From Burkholderia savannae (GTDB lineage Bacteria > Pseudomonadota > Gammaproteobacteria > Burkholderiales > Burkholderiaceae), in assembly GCF_001524445.2 (NCBI RefSeq), contig NZ_CP013417.1, forward strand, positions 3,038,001 through 3,102,000: 64,000 nucleotides of DNA, in the 5' to 3' direction. The notes beneath the pieces were generated by a model. That model did not search any database. It was given only the letters and a program-made list of their open reading frames with translations, and was not told the origin of the DNA. The stretch's first letter is position 1. The number at the start of each line of letters is the position of its first letter. Made by a program: the position numbers and the translations under genes. This document shows positions 1 to 10,273 of this stretch, piece after piece.

Positions 1-347
1 TGACGCTGATCTACAACCGCGGCGCGGCGTTCGGCTTTCTCGCGACCGCCGGCGGCTGGCAGCGCTGGGCGTTCACGGCGCTCGGCGTAGGCGCGACGCT
101 CGTGATCTGCTATCTGCTCAAGCGCCACGGGCATCAGCGCCTCTTCAGCCTGTCGCTCGCGCTGATTCTCGGCGGCGCGCTCGGCAACGTGATCGACCGT
201 CTGATCTACGGTCACGTGATCGACTTCCTCGATTTCCACGTCGGCGCGTGGCACTGGCCCGCGTTCAATCTCGCCGACTCCGCGATCACGGTGGGCGCGG
301 TGCTCCTCATCTACGACGAGCTGCGTCGCGTGCGCGGCGCGCGCTGA
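1..347 (+). CDS. lspA: Lipoprotein signal peptidase (signal peptidase II), 5' partial
   Basis: This is the C-terminal part of the inner-membrane aspartyl protease that cleaves prolipoproteins ahead of the lipidated cysteine. The gene starts before the window, and the first whole codon is at base 3. The frame opens with [10 protein letters not shown], the conserved asparagine/arginine region of LspA. Both catalytic aspartates are visible, one in GNVIDR and one in FNLADSA, and several hydrophobic membrane segments lie around them. The stop at 345-347 is 61 bases before coaBC, so the two are probably co-transcribed; in Burkholderia ileS normally precedes lspA. Confidence 0.95.
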   Translation, partial: TLIYNRGAAFGFLATAGGWQRWAFTALGVGATLVICYLLKRHGHQRLFSLSLALILGGALGNVIDRLIYGHVIDFLDFHVGAWHWPAFNLADSAITVGAVLLIYDELRRVRGAR

Positions 348-397
348 GCGCATACACTTCGCGCAGGGGCCGGCGCTCGCCGGCCCCACGTGCTTTC

Positions 398-402
398 GGA
401 GG
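398..402 (+). promoter_or_regulatory. Ribosome binding site fixing a TTG start for coaBC
   Basis: GGAGG lies six bases before the TTG at 409. No ATG or GTG in the same frame is as well placed, so this site decides the start of coaBC. Confidence 0.75.
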
Positions 403-408
403 CCTCAG

Positions 409-1620
409 TTGGCACACGCAGAACTCGCAGGAAAACATCTCGTCCTCGGCCTGACGGGCGGCATCGCCTGCTACAAGATCGCCGAGCTCACGCGCCTTCT
501 GACGAAGGCGGGCGCGACCGTGCAGGTCGTGATGACCGACGCCGCGACGCAGTTCATCACCCCCGTCACGATGCAGGCGCTGTCCGGCCGCCCCGTCTAT
601 TCGAGCCAGTGGGACGCGCGGATGCCGAACAACATGGCGCACATCGATCTGTCGCGCGAAGCCGACGCGATCGTGATCGCGCCCGCGTCGACCGATTTCC
701 TCGCGAAGCTCGCGCACGGCTTCGCCGACGATCTGCTGTCGACGCTGTGCATCGCGCGCGACTGCCCGCTCCTCGTCGTGCCCGCGATGAACCGCCAGAT
801 GTGGCAGAACCCGGCGACGCAGCGCAACGTCGCGCAATTGCGCCACGACGGCGTCGCGGTGCTCGGCCCCGATTCGGGCGCGCAGGCGTGCGGCGAAGTC
901 GGCGACGGACGGATGCTCGAGCCCGAGGCGATCTACGAGGCGATCGTGTCGCACTTCCAGTCGAAGGTGCTCGCGCACCGCCGCGTGCTGATCACGGCCG
1001 GCCCGACGTTCGAGCCGCTCGATCCGGTGCGGGGCCTCACGAACCGCTCGAGCGGCAAGATGGGCTTCGCGATCGCGCGCGCCGCGCAGCAAGCGGGCGC
1101 CGACGTGCATCTCGTCGCGGGCCCCGTCCATCTGCCCACGCCGTGGGGCGTGTACCGCGAGGACGTGCAGACCGCGCAGCAGATGTACGACGCGGTGATG
1201 AACGCGGTGCCGGACGCCGACGTGTTCGTCGCGGTCGCCGCGGTCGCCGACTGGCGCGCCGCGCAGCCGGCCGAGCACAAGATCAAGAAGACCGCCGACC
1301 ACAAGATGCCGGCGCTCACGTTCGTCGAGAACCCGGACATCCTCGCGACCGTCGCGGCGCTGCCCGATGCGCCCTACTGCGTCGGCTTCGCGGCGGAGAG
1401 CGGCGATCTCGACGTGCACGGCGAAGAAAAGCGCGTGCGCAAGAACGTGCCGCTCCTGATCGGCAATCTCGGGCCGCTCACGTTCGGCCTCGACGACAAC
1501 GAAGTCGTGCTGTTCGAAGCCGGCGGCACGACGCGCCTGCCGCGCGCCGACAAGATGACGCTCGCGCATACGCTCGTCGCCGAGATCGCGAAGCGGCTGC
1601 CCGACACGAGCCTCATCTGA
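409..1620 (+). CDS. coaBC: Bifunctional phosphopantothenoylcysteine decarboxylase / phosphopantothenate-cysteine ligase
   Basis: This cytosolic flavoenzyme carries out two steps of coenzyme A synthesis: ligation of cysteine to 4'-phosphopantothenate and decarboxylation of the product. The protein is 403 residues, the usual length. The N-terminal CoaC domain (about 1-185) shows the active-site histidine at 78 in AHIDL, the PAMNRQMW motif near 125-132, and cysteine 161 in [13 protein letters not shown]. The CoaB domain begins near 190 with [20 protein letters not shown], and a KIKK lysine motif follows. The start is TTG with a strong GGAGG site. It sits between lspA and dut, the usual order in this genus. 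Confidence 0.96.
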   Translation: MAHAELAGKHLVLGLTGGIACYKIAELTRLLTKAGATVQVVMTDAATQFITPVTMQALSGRPVYSSQWDARMPNNMAHIDLSREADAIVIAPASTDFLAKLAHGFADDLLSTLCIARDCPLLVVPAMNRQMWQNPATQRNVAQLRHDGVAVLGPDSGAQACGEVGDGRMLEPEAIYEAIVSHFQSKVLAHRRVLITAGPTFEPLDPVRGLTNRSSGKMGFAIARAAQQAGADVHLVAGPVHLPTPWGVYREDVQTAQQMYDAVMNAVPDADVFVAVAAVADWRAAQPAEHKIKKTADHKMPALTFVENPDILATVAALPDAPYCVGFAAESGDLDVHGEEKRVRKNVPLLIGNLGPLTFGLDDNEVVLFEAGGTTRLPRADKMTLAHTLVAEIAKRLPDTSLI

Positions 1621-1685
1621 TGCATCGCCGCGGCCGCCTCGCGCGGCCGTGCTCTCTCTCAACCTCCGTCACCGATTTTCGCCGC

Positions 1686-2132
1686 ATGAAACTCGACCTG
1701 AAGATTCTCGACGCGCGCATGCGCGATTACCTGCCGAAATACGCGACGACGGGCAGCGCGGGCCTCGACCTGCGCGCCTGCCTCGACGCGCCCGTCACGC
1801 TGAAACCGGGCGACACGGCGCTCGTGCCGACGGGCCTCGCGATCCACCTCGCCGATCCGGGCCATGCGGCGCTGATCCTGCCGCGCTCGGGCCTCGGCCA
1901 CAAGCACGGGATCGTGCTCGGCAACCTCGTCGGCCTCATCGATTCCGACTATCAGGGCGAACTGATGATCTCGACGTGGAACCGCGGCCAGACCGAGTTC
2001 GTGCTGAATCCGTTCGAGCGCCTCGCGCAGCTCGTGATCGTGCCGGTCGTGCAGGCGACGTTCAACCTCGTCGACGATTTCGCGCAAAGCGAGCGCGGCG
2101 CGGGCGGCTTCGGCAGCACCGGCCGCGGCTGA
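1686..2132 (+). CDS. dut: Deoxyuridine 5'-triphosphate nucleotidohydrolase
   Basis: dUTPase hydrolyses dUTP to dUMP and pyrophosphate, which keeps uracil out of DNA and supplies dTMP synthesis. The 148-residue protein has the trimeric dUTPase motifs: [22 protein letters not shown] with the catalytic aspartate, and the glycine-rich C-terminal arm GFGSTGRG that closes over the site. ATG at 1686 gives the standard N-terminus MKLDLKILD. It follows coaBC by 65 bases and is probably in the same transcript, which ends at the hairpin just downstream. Confidence 0.96.
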   Translation: MKLDLKILDARMRDYLPKYATTGSAGLDLRACLDAPVTLKPGDTALVPTGLAIHLADPGHAALILPRSGLGHKHGIVLGNLVGLIDSDYQGELMISTWNRGQTEFVLNPFERLAQLVIVPVVQATFNLVDDFAQSERGAGGFGSTGRG

Positions 2133-2149
2133 AGCCGCAACGACAAAAC

Positions 2150-2179
2150 GCGTGCGGGGGCGTTGCCGCCCCCGCACGC
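2150..2179 (+). terminator. Hairpin terminator after dut
   Basis: A 12-bp perfect inverted repeat (GCGTGCGGGGGC and its complement, six-base loop) begins 17 bases after the dut stop. The sequence that would follow is interrupted at once by the insertion sequence, which targeted the CTT at 2181-2183. Confidence 0.8.
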
Positions 2180-2183
2180 GCTT

Positions 2184-2210
2184 AGAGGTGGCCGCGCAAA
2201 TTCGGACAGT
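2184..2210 (+). repeat. Left terminal inverted repeat of the IS element
   Basis: The 27 bases match the reverse complement of 3441-3467 at 22 positions. The two conserved blocks are AGAGGTGGCC at the outer edge and TTCGGACAGT inside. Confidence 0.85.
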
Positions 2211-2270
2211 CGGGTAAGTGGAATGCCCGGGGCCTGAGCCAGCGATAATGCAGGCAAAGGAACCGGAAAG

Positions 2271-2579
2271 ATGACGAAGAGAACCCGACGGACGCACTCA
2301 GCGGCGTTCAAAGCGAAAGTGGCCCTGGCGGCGGTCAAGGGCGAGCGCACGCTGGCCGAACTGGCGCAGCAGTTCGATGTGCACCCGAACCAGATCACGG
2401 AGTGGAAGCGGCAACTGCAGGAGCGTGCGGCGGATGTGTTCGGCGCGGCCGCTCCACCGTCGAACGAGCCGCCGGTGGACGTGAAAACGCTGCACGCGAA
2501 AATCGGACAGTTGACGCTGGAGAACGATTTTTTGTCAGGAGCGCTCGGCAAAGCCGGACTGCTGAGCGCAAAGCGATGA
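2271..2579 (+). CDS. IS3-family transposase OrfA (helix-turn-helix)
   Basis: The 102-residue protein is the DNA-binding half of the transposase. It starts [20 protein letters not shown] and contains an HTH_8-type helix-turn-helix ([20 protein letters not shown], about residues 27-46). A leucine-rich segment ([16 protein letters not shown]) follows, which in this family forms a coiled coil for multimerisation. It ends by overlapping the OrfB ATG in an ATGA arrangement. A slippery heptamer at 2528-2534 lies upstream of its stop. Confidence 0.9.
   Translation: MTKRTRRTHSAAFKAKVALAAVKGERTLAELAQQFDVHPNQITEWKRQLQERAADVFGAAAPPSNEPPVDVKTLHAKIGQLTLENDFLSGALGKAGLLSAKR
2528..2534 (+). other. Probable -1 programmed frameshift site (T TTT TTG)
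   Basis: In the OrfA frame this heptamer reads as the canonical X XXY YYZ pattern. Slipping back one base joins OrfA to the OrfB frame without a stop, giving the OrfAB fusion that is the active transposase in the IS3 family. The frames are offset by exactly -1. Confidence 0.7.
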
Positions 2580-3406
2580 TTGACCGTACGCATGCGCTGC
2601 CGGTTTCGCGACAGACGCGACTGGTTGGCATCGCGAGATCGAGCGCGTATTACCGGGCGCAGCCAGTGAGCGAGGCGGACCAGTTGCTGATGCGGCGGAT
2701 CGACGAACTGCACATGGAGTTTCCGTTTGCCGGAGCGCGGATGCTGGCGCGTCTGTTGCGCCGGGAAGGCTATGAGGTCGGCCGCCGCCGCGTGCGCACG
2801 CTGATGAAACGCATGGGCGTGGAAGCGCTGTACTGCAAGCCGAACACGAGCCGACGCAATGCGCAGCACAAGATCTGGCCGTACCTGCTGCGCGGCATGA
2901 AAATCGCCCGGGCCAATCAGGCGTGGGCACTGGACACGACATACATTCCGATGGCGCGAGGCTTCGTGTACCTGACGGCAGTAGTGGATTGGTCAAGTCG
3001 CAAGGTGCTCTCGCACCGGGTGGCGATCACGCTGGAAGCAGTGCACGCCGTCGAGGCGCTCGAGGAAGCGTTCGCGCGCTACGGGCTGCCGGACATTGTG
3101 AACACCGATCAGGGCAGCCAGTTCACGGCGGGCGCGTTCACCGAGGCCGTACTGGGTCGAGGCGTGCGGCTGTCGATGGACGGTAAAGGGGCCTGGCGCG
3201 ACAACGTGTTCGTCGAACGCGTGTGGCGCAGCGTCAAGTACGAAGAGGTTTACCTGCGAGCTTACGAGTCGGTCAGCCATGCCCGGCGCTCCATCGGCGA
3301 CTACATCGAGCTGTACAACCGAAAACGGCCCCATTCGAGCCTGGCGGATCGGACGCCGGATGAGGCATACTTCGCGACGCTGCCTGCGATCAAATCGGCA
3401 GCATGA
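2576..3406 (+). CDS. IS3-family transposase OrfB (DDE integrase core)
   Basis: The 276-residue frame carries an rve-type integrase core preceded by an HTH_21-like segment ([19 protein letters not shown]). The catalytic triad is visible: aspartate in WALDTTYIP, aspartate in NTDQGSQF, and glutamate in [15 protein letters not shown]. It ends with the usual [19 protein letters not shown]. The frame is also open upstream to about 2400, so OrfAB can form by -1 frameshifting. ATG 2576 is the independent start that overlaps the OrfA stop. Confidence 0.9.
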   Translation: MIDRTHALPVSRQTRLVGIARSSAYYRAQPVSEADQLLMRRIDELHMEFPFAGARMLARLLRREGYEVGRRRVRTLMKRMGVEALYCKPNTSRRNAQHKIWPYLLRGMKIARANQAWALDTTYIPMARGFVYLTAVVDWSSRKVLSHRVAITLEAVHAVEALEEAFARYGLPDIVNTDQGSQFTAGAFTEAVLGRGVRLSMDGKGAWRDNVFVERVWRSVKYEEVYLRAYESVSHARRSIGDYIELYNRKRPHSSLADRTPDEAYFATLPAIKSAA

Positions 3407-3440
3407 TTGCCTCGGACGTTCCACTTAAAAATCTCAGAAA

Positions 3441-3467
3441 ACTGTCCGAACGAGTGAGGCCACCTCT
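3441..3467 (-). repeat. Right terminal inverted repeat of the IS element
   Basis: This is the partner of 2184-2210, followed directly by the CTT target duplication at 3468-3470. Confidence 0.85.
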
Positions 3468-3508
3468 CTTGCTTCCCGCCATTTACTCCACTGCCGCTTG
3501 AGCGCCGC

Positions 3509-4300
3509 TCACTCCTCGAGCGCCGGCGCTTTCCAGCCAAGCTGCGACTGCCGCGCGCCTGTCGCCTCCTTCGCCTGCTTCGCTTCGGCGAACACCGCAT
3601 AGACGACCAGCGCGATCAGCACGCCCGCGAGAATCGCCGACGAGCCGACAGTGCCGAACCCGAGGCCGCCCTTCGCGACGGGCTTCGTCAGCAGATCGCC
3701 GACCGTCGCGCCGAACGGACGCGTCAGCACGAACGCCGCCCAGAACAGGAACACCTTCGATACGTTCGTGAAATACGCGGCGAGCACGATCACCGCGAGC
3801 AGGCCGCCGATCAGGAACGCGCCGCCCGCGAAACCGAGGCCCGAGCTGTCGGCGAGAAAATCGCCGAGCGCCGTGCCGAGCGTGTTCGAGAACAGGATCG
3901 CGATCCAGTAGAGCAACTCGACCTTGCGCGTGCGGATCTCGGTGACGGCGAGCGATTCGCCCTGCAGCCGCCACACCGCGAAGATCGTCAGCAGGATCGC
4001 GATCAGAATGCCGGAGCCGGCCGCATAACCGAGGCCGAGCGTGCGGTCCATGAAGTCGGACATCGTCGTGCCGGCCGTGCTCGTCGCGACGATCACCGCC
4101 CAGTAGATCGCGGGGCGGTAGCGCGTCGTCGCGAGTTGCGCGGCGAGCGTGACGATGAAGAACGAGAACAGGATCAGCGAGCTGTACGCATAGCCGACGT
4201 TGAGCGTCATCGACAGCAAATCGCCGCCGGTTTCGCCGAGCGTCGTCGCGCAGATCTTCATCACCCAGAACGCGAGCGTGATCGCAGGGAGTTTGTTCAT
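3509..4300 (-). CDS. COG4705-type integral membrane protein with fourfold internal repeat
   Basis: The 263-residue protein has about eight hydrophobic segments and four related motifs spaced along it: TLGETGGDLLSMTLNVGY, AGTTMSDFMDRTLGLGYAAG, LGTALGDFLADSSGLGFAGG, and FGATVGDLLTKPVAKGGLGF. Each has a small-residue-rich turn followed by a conserved aspartate. This matches the uncharacterised membrane-anchored family COG4705. No function is established to my knowledge; the repeated Gly-Asp motifs suggest an internally duplicated transport or metal-handling fold, which is inference. The ATG at 4300 is preceded by GAGAGG. It lies at the end of a leftward gene row beside the IS element. Confidence 0.85.
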   Translation of the reverse strand: MNKLPAITLAFWVMKICATTLGETGGDLLSMTLNVGYAYSSLILFSFFIVTLAAQLATTRYRPAIYWAVIVATSTAGTTMSDFMDRTLGLGYAAGSGILIAILLTIFAVWRLQGESLAVTEIRTRKVELLYWIAILFSNTLGTALGDFLADSSGLGFAGGAFLIGGLLAVIVLAAYFTNVSKVFLFWAAFVLTRPFGATVGDLLTKPVAKGGLGFGTVGSSAILAGVLIALVVYAVFAEAKQAKEATGARQSQLGWKAPALEE

Positions 4301-4451
4301 GCGAGCCTCTCGAAGGAATTCGAAACAGATCAATCGCCGCGATGCGGCACGAGACTCGAATGCTAAGGAACGTTCGCTTAAGAGAGCGTTAACCCGTATA
4401 CGCGGTGCGCGAACATCCGTCTGACGGGCGCGCGTACGCCGCACGCGCTCG

Positions 4452-5195
4452 TCACTGCCGTCTGCGCAGGATTCCTTCGGGATTCACGCCTGGGATGAAA
4501 CAATCTCGCGCGGTCACGACGAGGTAATCGCCGAGGCGCCGTACATCGAGATCGCACATGCCGTCCGACGCCTGCATCCGCGACAGCGTCGCTTCGGCGT
4601 CCGACACGCGCCGCATCCGCATCAGCATCTCGACGCGCGGCTGCGCGCCGCCCGCGCCCGCGAACGAATAGCTGACGCGATCGCCGTGCGCGATCAGCCG
4701 GCGCGCGCCCGCGCTGCTGCGCCAGTGGCCGTCCCACGCGGACTGGCGCACCGGCGTCCTCACCTGCCGCAAATGCGAGCGCACGAGCCAGCCGGACGTC
4801 GCGACGCCCGAGTCGTCGATGTACGTCGCGTGCACCATTGCGCCGAGCCACATGTCACCGTTCGGCGATTCGCTGACGATCACCTCACCGCCTTTCGGCA
4901 CGGAGCGGCCGCTGTTCCTGAAGTGAAACGACACGCCCTCGGCGTCCGACTCGCGCGTGAAGAACGGGGCCTTCGGCGCCTGCACGCTCGCCAGCCACGG
5001 CGTCGTGTCGAGGAGCGGCACCGCCGCGTTGCTCGACGACGCGCGCAACGCCGATGCAAACGCGACGCCCAGCGGCTGGACGAGCGAGACACTCACGAGC
5101 GTCCCCAGCGCGACGCGCTTTGCCGCTCGCGCGAACGCGGCGGCCGCCGCGCGACCGGCATCGCTTGCTTCGCCCGTCTTCCCTTTCGTCGGCAT
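4452..5195 (-). CDS. Hypothetical exported or membrane-anchored protein
   Basis: This 247-residue protein is not recognised. After a charged N-terminus it has a hydrophobic stretch (GTLVSVSLVQPLGVAFASAL, about residues 31-50) that could be a signal or anchor. The soluble remainder contains no motif I can name and only two cysteines, both near the C-terminus (MCDLDVRR, ARDCFIPG), which could form a disulphide outside the cytoplasm. Codon use is the normal GC-ending pattern, so I take it as real. The ATG at 5195 follows a GAGAG sequence. It is 127 bases downstream of the permease on the same strand. Confidence 0.7.
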   Translation of the reverse strand: MPTKGKTGEASDAGRAAAAAFARAAKRVALGTLVSVSLVQPLGVAFASALRASSSNAAVPLLDTTPWLASVQAPKAPFFTRESDAEGVSFHFRNSGRSVPKGGEVIVSESPNGDMWLGAMVHATYIDDSGVATSGWLVRSHLRQVRTPVRQSAWDGHWRSSAGARRLIAHGDRVSYSFAGAGGAQPRVEMLMRMRRVSDAEATLSRMQASDGMCDLDVRRLGDYLVVTARDCFIPGVNPEGILRRRQ

Positions 5196-5322
5196 GTCGT
5201 CTCTCGCCAGAAGTGCAACGCGGCAAGCGCCGCCGCCACGCCGCCACGCCACCATGACGCCGCGCCGCCGTATCCCGGTCCCGGCGTCGCGCTATTGCGC
5301 CGTCCGTGCGCTTCGCGTCGCG

Positions 5323-6702
5323 TCAGCGAGCGTGCCGCGCACGGTAATGCAGCCGATACGCGAGCGTCAGCAGCGCGACGAACGCAATGCCGATCATCAT
5401 CGTCATTCTGAACTCCCGCGTAAATGCCGTCGTCACGAGCACCGCGCCGACGAGCGCCGCGCCGAGCAGGCTGCCCACCGGATGCAGCCGCATCCGGAAC
5501 GCGGGCGCCGGGCCCCGGTAACGCGCGCGAAAGTACAGGTGCGTGACGAAGATCATCAGCCACGTGAACAACGCGCCGAACATCGCGATCGCCATCAGCA
5601 GCGTGAACGCGGTGTCCGGATACAGCGCGACCAGCACGGCCGCGACCGCGACGCCGCTCGACGACACCACGAGCGCCGCGAGCGGCACGCCGTTCGCGCC
5701 GACGCGCCCGAACATCGCCGGCGCAAGCCGCGCGCGCGACAGGCTGAACATCATCCGCGTCGTCACGTAGAGCTGGCTGTTCATCGCGGAGAGCGCGGCG
5801 ACGAGCACGACGAAGTTGATGACGCCCGCCGCATACGGCACGTTCGTCGCGGCCATCACCTTGACGAACGGGCTCTCGTCGGTGCCCGCCTGCGTCCACG
5901 GCACGATCGCGAGCATCAGCGCGAGCGTGAGCAGATAGAACAGCACGAGGCGGAACACCGTCGAACGGAACGCCTGCGACACCGCGCGCTGCGGATCGCG
6001 CGCTTCGCCCGCCGCGATCGCGACGGTTTCGATGCTCATATAGCTGAAGATCGCGACGATCACCGCGACCCACGCGCCCGAGAAGCCTTTCGGGAAGAAG
6101 CCGCCGTGCGCCGAGTAATTTGCGAAGCCGATGCCGGACGAAGCGGGCGCGGTCGCGACGTAGTACGCGCCGAGCGCGATGAACGCGACGATCGCAGCGA
6201 TCTTCAGCAGCGAGAACACGTATTCGACGACGCCGTAGAGCGTGACGCTCGTCATGTTCACCGCGACCAGCGCGGCGGAAAACCCGATGACCCAATACCA
6301 GCCGGGCACGCCGGGATACCAATACTTCATGAAGACGGCGATCGCGCTCACCTCGGTGCCGACCGCGAACACGACGGCCGACCAGTACGCGTAGCGGACG
6401 AGAAACCCCGCGAGCGGGCCGACGTAATGCTCCGCATATGCGCCGAACGAACCTGACGTCGGATGCGCGACCGTCATTTCCGCGAGCGCGCCCATCAGCA
6501 GCAGCGCGATCAGCGCGCCGATCGCATACGACACCAGCACGCCCGGCCCCGCGAGCCCGATTGCGAAGCCGCTGCCCAGAAAGAGCCCTGTCCCGATCGC
6601 GCCCCCGATTGCGATCATCGCCATCTGCCCCGACGAAAGCCCGCGCCGCAGGCCCTTTTCGCGCTCGACGATCGAGTCGAACGTTCGTTGTTGTTGTGTC
6701 AA
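5323..6702 (-). CDS. APC-superfamily amino-acid permease
   Basis: The 459-residue inner-membrane protein has about twelve hydrophobic segments and is an APC-family proton-coupled amino-acid symporter. The family signature is clear: MIAIGGAIGTGLFLGSGFAI in the first helix, then AEMTVAHPTSGSFGAYAEHY, and the helix-6 region FSYMSIETVAIAAGEARDPQ with the conserved glutamate. The length and HPTSGSFGAYA resemble the GabP/AroP/CycA group. Substrate cannot be told from sequence alone. The start is TTG at 6702, chosen because AGGAG lies six bases before it; the frame is open further upstream but only through a terminator hairpin. Confidence 0.9.
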   Translation of the reverse strand: MTQQQRTFDSIVEREKGLRRGLSSGQMAMIAIGGAIGTGLFLGSGFAIGLAGPGVLVSYAIGALIALLLMGALAEMTVAHPTSGSFGAYAEHYVGPLAGFLVRYAYWSAVVFAVGTEVSAIAVFMKYWYPGVPGWYWVIGFSAALVAVNMTSVTLYGVVEYVFSLLKIAAIVAFIALGAYYVATAPASSGIGFANYSAHGGFFPKGFSGAWVAVIVAIFSYMSIETVAIAAGEARDPQRAVSQAFRSTVFRLVLFYLLTLALMLAIVPWTQAGTDESPFVKVMAATNVPYAAGVINFVVLVAALSAMNSQLYVTTRMMFSLSRARLAPAMFGRVGANGVPLAALVVSSSGVAVAAVLVALYPDTAFTLLMAIAMFGALFTWLMIFVTHLYFRARYRGPAPAFRMRLHPVGSLLGAALVGAVLVTTAFTREFRMTMMIGIAFVALLTLAYRLHYRARHAR

Positions 6703-6708
6703 ACCAAA

Positions 6709-6713
6709 CTCCT
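6709..6713 (-). promoter_or_regulatory. Ribosome binding site fixing a TTG start for the permease
   Basis: On the minus strand this reads AGGAG, six bases before the TTG at 6702. It supports TTG over the upstream ATG at 6765, which would place the clpA terminator hairpin inside the coding region. Confidence 0.7.
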
Positions 6714-6747
6714 GCTTTCGTGCTTTTTTCCTGCCGCAAATAAAACG

Positions 6748-6777
6748 AAACGGCGCGGGAAACATCCCGCGCCGTTT
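6748..6777 (-). terminator. Intrinsic terminator of the clpS-clpA operon
   Basis: The arms AAACGGCGCGGGA and TCCCGCGCCGTTT form a 13-bp perfect stem with a four-base loop. On the minus strand a T-rich tract follows. It lies 24 bases after the clpA stop and just upstream of the permease. Confidence 0.85.
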
Positions 6778-6800
6778 GTTCGAAGCGTTCGGACGAGCGG

Positions 6801-9097
<2,297 letters not shown>

Positions 9098-9101
<4 letters not shown>

Positions 9102-9412
9102 GCTTCCTCCATCACGCACTGCAGCGGATGCCCGGCCTGCCGCGCATGGGTAACGACTTGCTCGACTTTGGTCGACGCGATGTCTCGCGTATAGACCCCA
9201 CAAACCCCCCGCCCTTCGCGATGCACCTTCAGCATAATCTGTGTGGCCGTTTCGCGATCTTTCTTGAAATACTCCTGCACGATCATCACGACGAATTCCA
9301 TTGGCGTGAAGTCGTCGTTCAGGAGCACCACCTTGTACATCGAAGGTGGCTTGAGCTTCTGTTCCTTGCGTTCCAGGACGGTGCTGTCCTGCTTGTCCGG
9401 GATAATCGCCAT
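9098..9412 (-). CDS. clpS: ATP-dependent Clp protease adaptor ClpS
   Basis: ClpS binds N-terminal destabilising residues and delivers such substrates to ClpA. The 104-residue protein has a flexible N-terminus, then the binding core [17 protein letters not shown] with the paired aspartates. The conserved [20 protein letters not shown] segment follows (x marks a variable residue). It is the first gene of the clpS-clpA operon and overlaps clpA by four bases. Its ribosome binding site is weak. The upstream region contains a long perfect hairpin. Confidence 0.96.
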
Positions 9413-9512
9413 ACACCCATTCTAAACAACTCGGACAGGCCCGCAATCCTGTCATTAACCGACTGACCAGCCGGCGCCCTCCCCGGCTCCCCGCGTGCGG
9501 CAGCGTCCCTCT

Positions 9513-9558
9513 CATATCGAACGGGAGCCGGCTGCGGTGCCGGCTCCCGTTCGATATG
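9513..9558. repeat. 19-bp perfect inverted repeat in the clpS upstream region
   Basis: The arms at 9513-9531 (CATATCGAACGGGAGCCGG) and 9540-9558 are exact complements around an eight-base loop. There is no T-tract on either side, so it is not a standard terminator. It would fold in the 5' leader of a clpS transcript. Confidence 0.85.
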
Positions 9559-9767
9559 CAAGCATGCGGCATGCCGCCCGCGCACCATGCATGGATCGAG
9601 TATCCCACAACGCGGACGACCTCGACCGCGCGTCACTCGAGCCTGGTATATGCGACGATTATGCGACTTTTCAAGCCGCCTCGCTCGCTCCGATGCTGCA
9701 AAGCAAAGCCGGATAAACCCTGAAAATGGGTTCTTTACAACGTCCCCGTATACGTCTAAAAATTCTC

Positions 9768-9796
9768 TTGACACTCTAATAAAGAGCGCCAACAAT
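9768..9796 (+). promoter_or_regulatory. Putative sigma-70 promoter of cspA
   Basis: A perfect -35 box TTGACA (9768-9773) is followed 17 bases later by AACAAT (9791-9796), a weak -10. This would give a leader of about 140 bases, the length expected for a cold-shock gene with a structured leader. Confidence 0.5.
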
Positions 9797-9943
9797 CAAG
9801 CTGGCACTTTTTTCAATTTGTCTTTACGACTATTGGAAGAGGCCGAGGTGAGCTTGTGAGGGGGGAACGGCTGCGTTTGCCGGTCGTTTAGCTTTTCGAG
9901 CGTGCTCGTTGTAAGTAGCGACTGTGTGACAGGGGAAGTAGGT

Positions 9944-10147
9944 ATGGCAACTGGTATTGTCAAATGGTTCAATGACGCGAAGGGCTTCGGCTTCATCACG
10001 CCCGACGAAGGCGGCGAAGATCTGTTTGCACATTTCTCGGCGATCAACATGCAGGGCTTCAAGACCCTGAAGGAAGGCCAAAAGGTCAGCTTCGAGGTAG
10101 TGCAAGGCCCGAAGGGCAAGCAAGCGTCGAACATCCAAGCAGCTTGA
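9944..10147 (+). CDS. cspA: Cold-shock protein CspA family
   Basis: The 67-residue single cold-shock domain binds single-stranded nucleic acid and acts as an RNA chaperone. RNP1 (KGFGFI, residues 13-18) and RNP2 (LFAHFS, residues 27-32) are intact. ATG at 9944 gives the standard [14 protein letters not shown] start; a GGGGAAG stretch lies upstream. A strong terminator lies 21 bases after the stop, so it is monocistronic. The paralogue cannot be told from sequence, so the symbol is generic. Confidence 0.95.
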   Translation: MATGIVKWFNDAKGFGFITPDEGGEDLFAHFSAINMQGFKTLKEGQKVSFEVVQGPKGKQASNIQAA

Positions 10148-10168
10148 GGGCCGTCTGGATCAAAATAG

Positions 10169-10198
10169 AAAACCCGGCTTCCAGCCGGGTTTTTTTTC
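10169..10198 (+). terminator. Intrinsic terminator after cspA
   Basis: A GC stem, AACCCGGCT with its complement AGCCGGGTT around a short loop, is followed by a run of T residues. Confidence 0.92.
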
Positions 10199-10273
10199 GT
10201 CCGCCCGCGGCGCGCTCGAGCGCCACGACGAACCGAATGTGCGCTCGATGACCGAACTCGGTCGCCGCGCATT

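Larger units (their letters stand above)
2184..3467 (+). mobile_element. Complete IS3-family insertion sequence, 1284 bp
   Basis: The element carries two overlapping frames of the IS3 type, OrfA with a helix-turn-helix and OrfB with a DDE integrase core. Its ends are imperfect 27-bp inverted repeats, 22 of 27 positions matching, with outer core AGAGGTGGCC and inner core TTCGGACAGT. The trinucleotide CTT occurs directly on both sides (2181-2183 and 3468-3470) and fits the 3-bp target duplications known for the family. Both frames are open, so it could still be active. It lies between two convergent genes, so the insertion breaks nothing obvious. OrfA resembles the IS51/IS3-type subgroups rather than IS407; the exact named element is not assigned. 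Confidence 0.93.
9413..9943. other. Divergent control region between clpS and cspA
   Basis: This 531-base stretch has no plausible gene. It holds a 19-bp perfect inverted repeat near clpS (9513-9558) and a sigma-70-like promoter near 9768 pointing towards cspA. The rest is the long untranslated leader of cspA, about 145 bases, which is typical for cold-shock genes. Base composition is more AT-rich from about 9700 to 9950 than in the neighbouring genes. Confidence 0.7.

Noticed and set aside
5093..6739. A 548-codon minus-strand frame overlapping the permease
   Set aside because: Same strand, wrong frame. The permease frame has membrane segments and family motifs; this one is Arg/Gly-rich.
9102..9608. 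N-terminal extension of ClpA
   Set aside because: The frame is open but overlaps clpS in another frame. The ATG at 9101 has a strong GGAGG and yields the canonical ClpA start.
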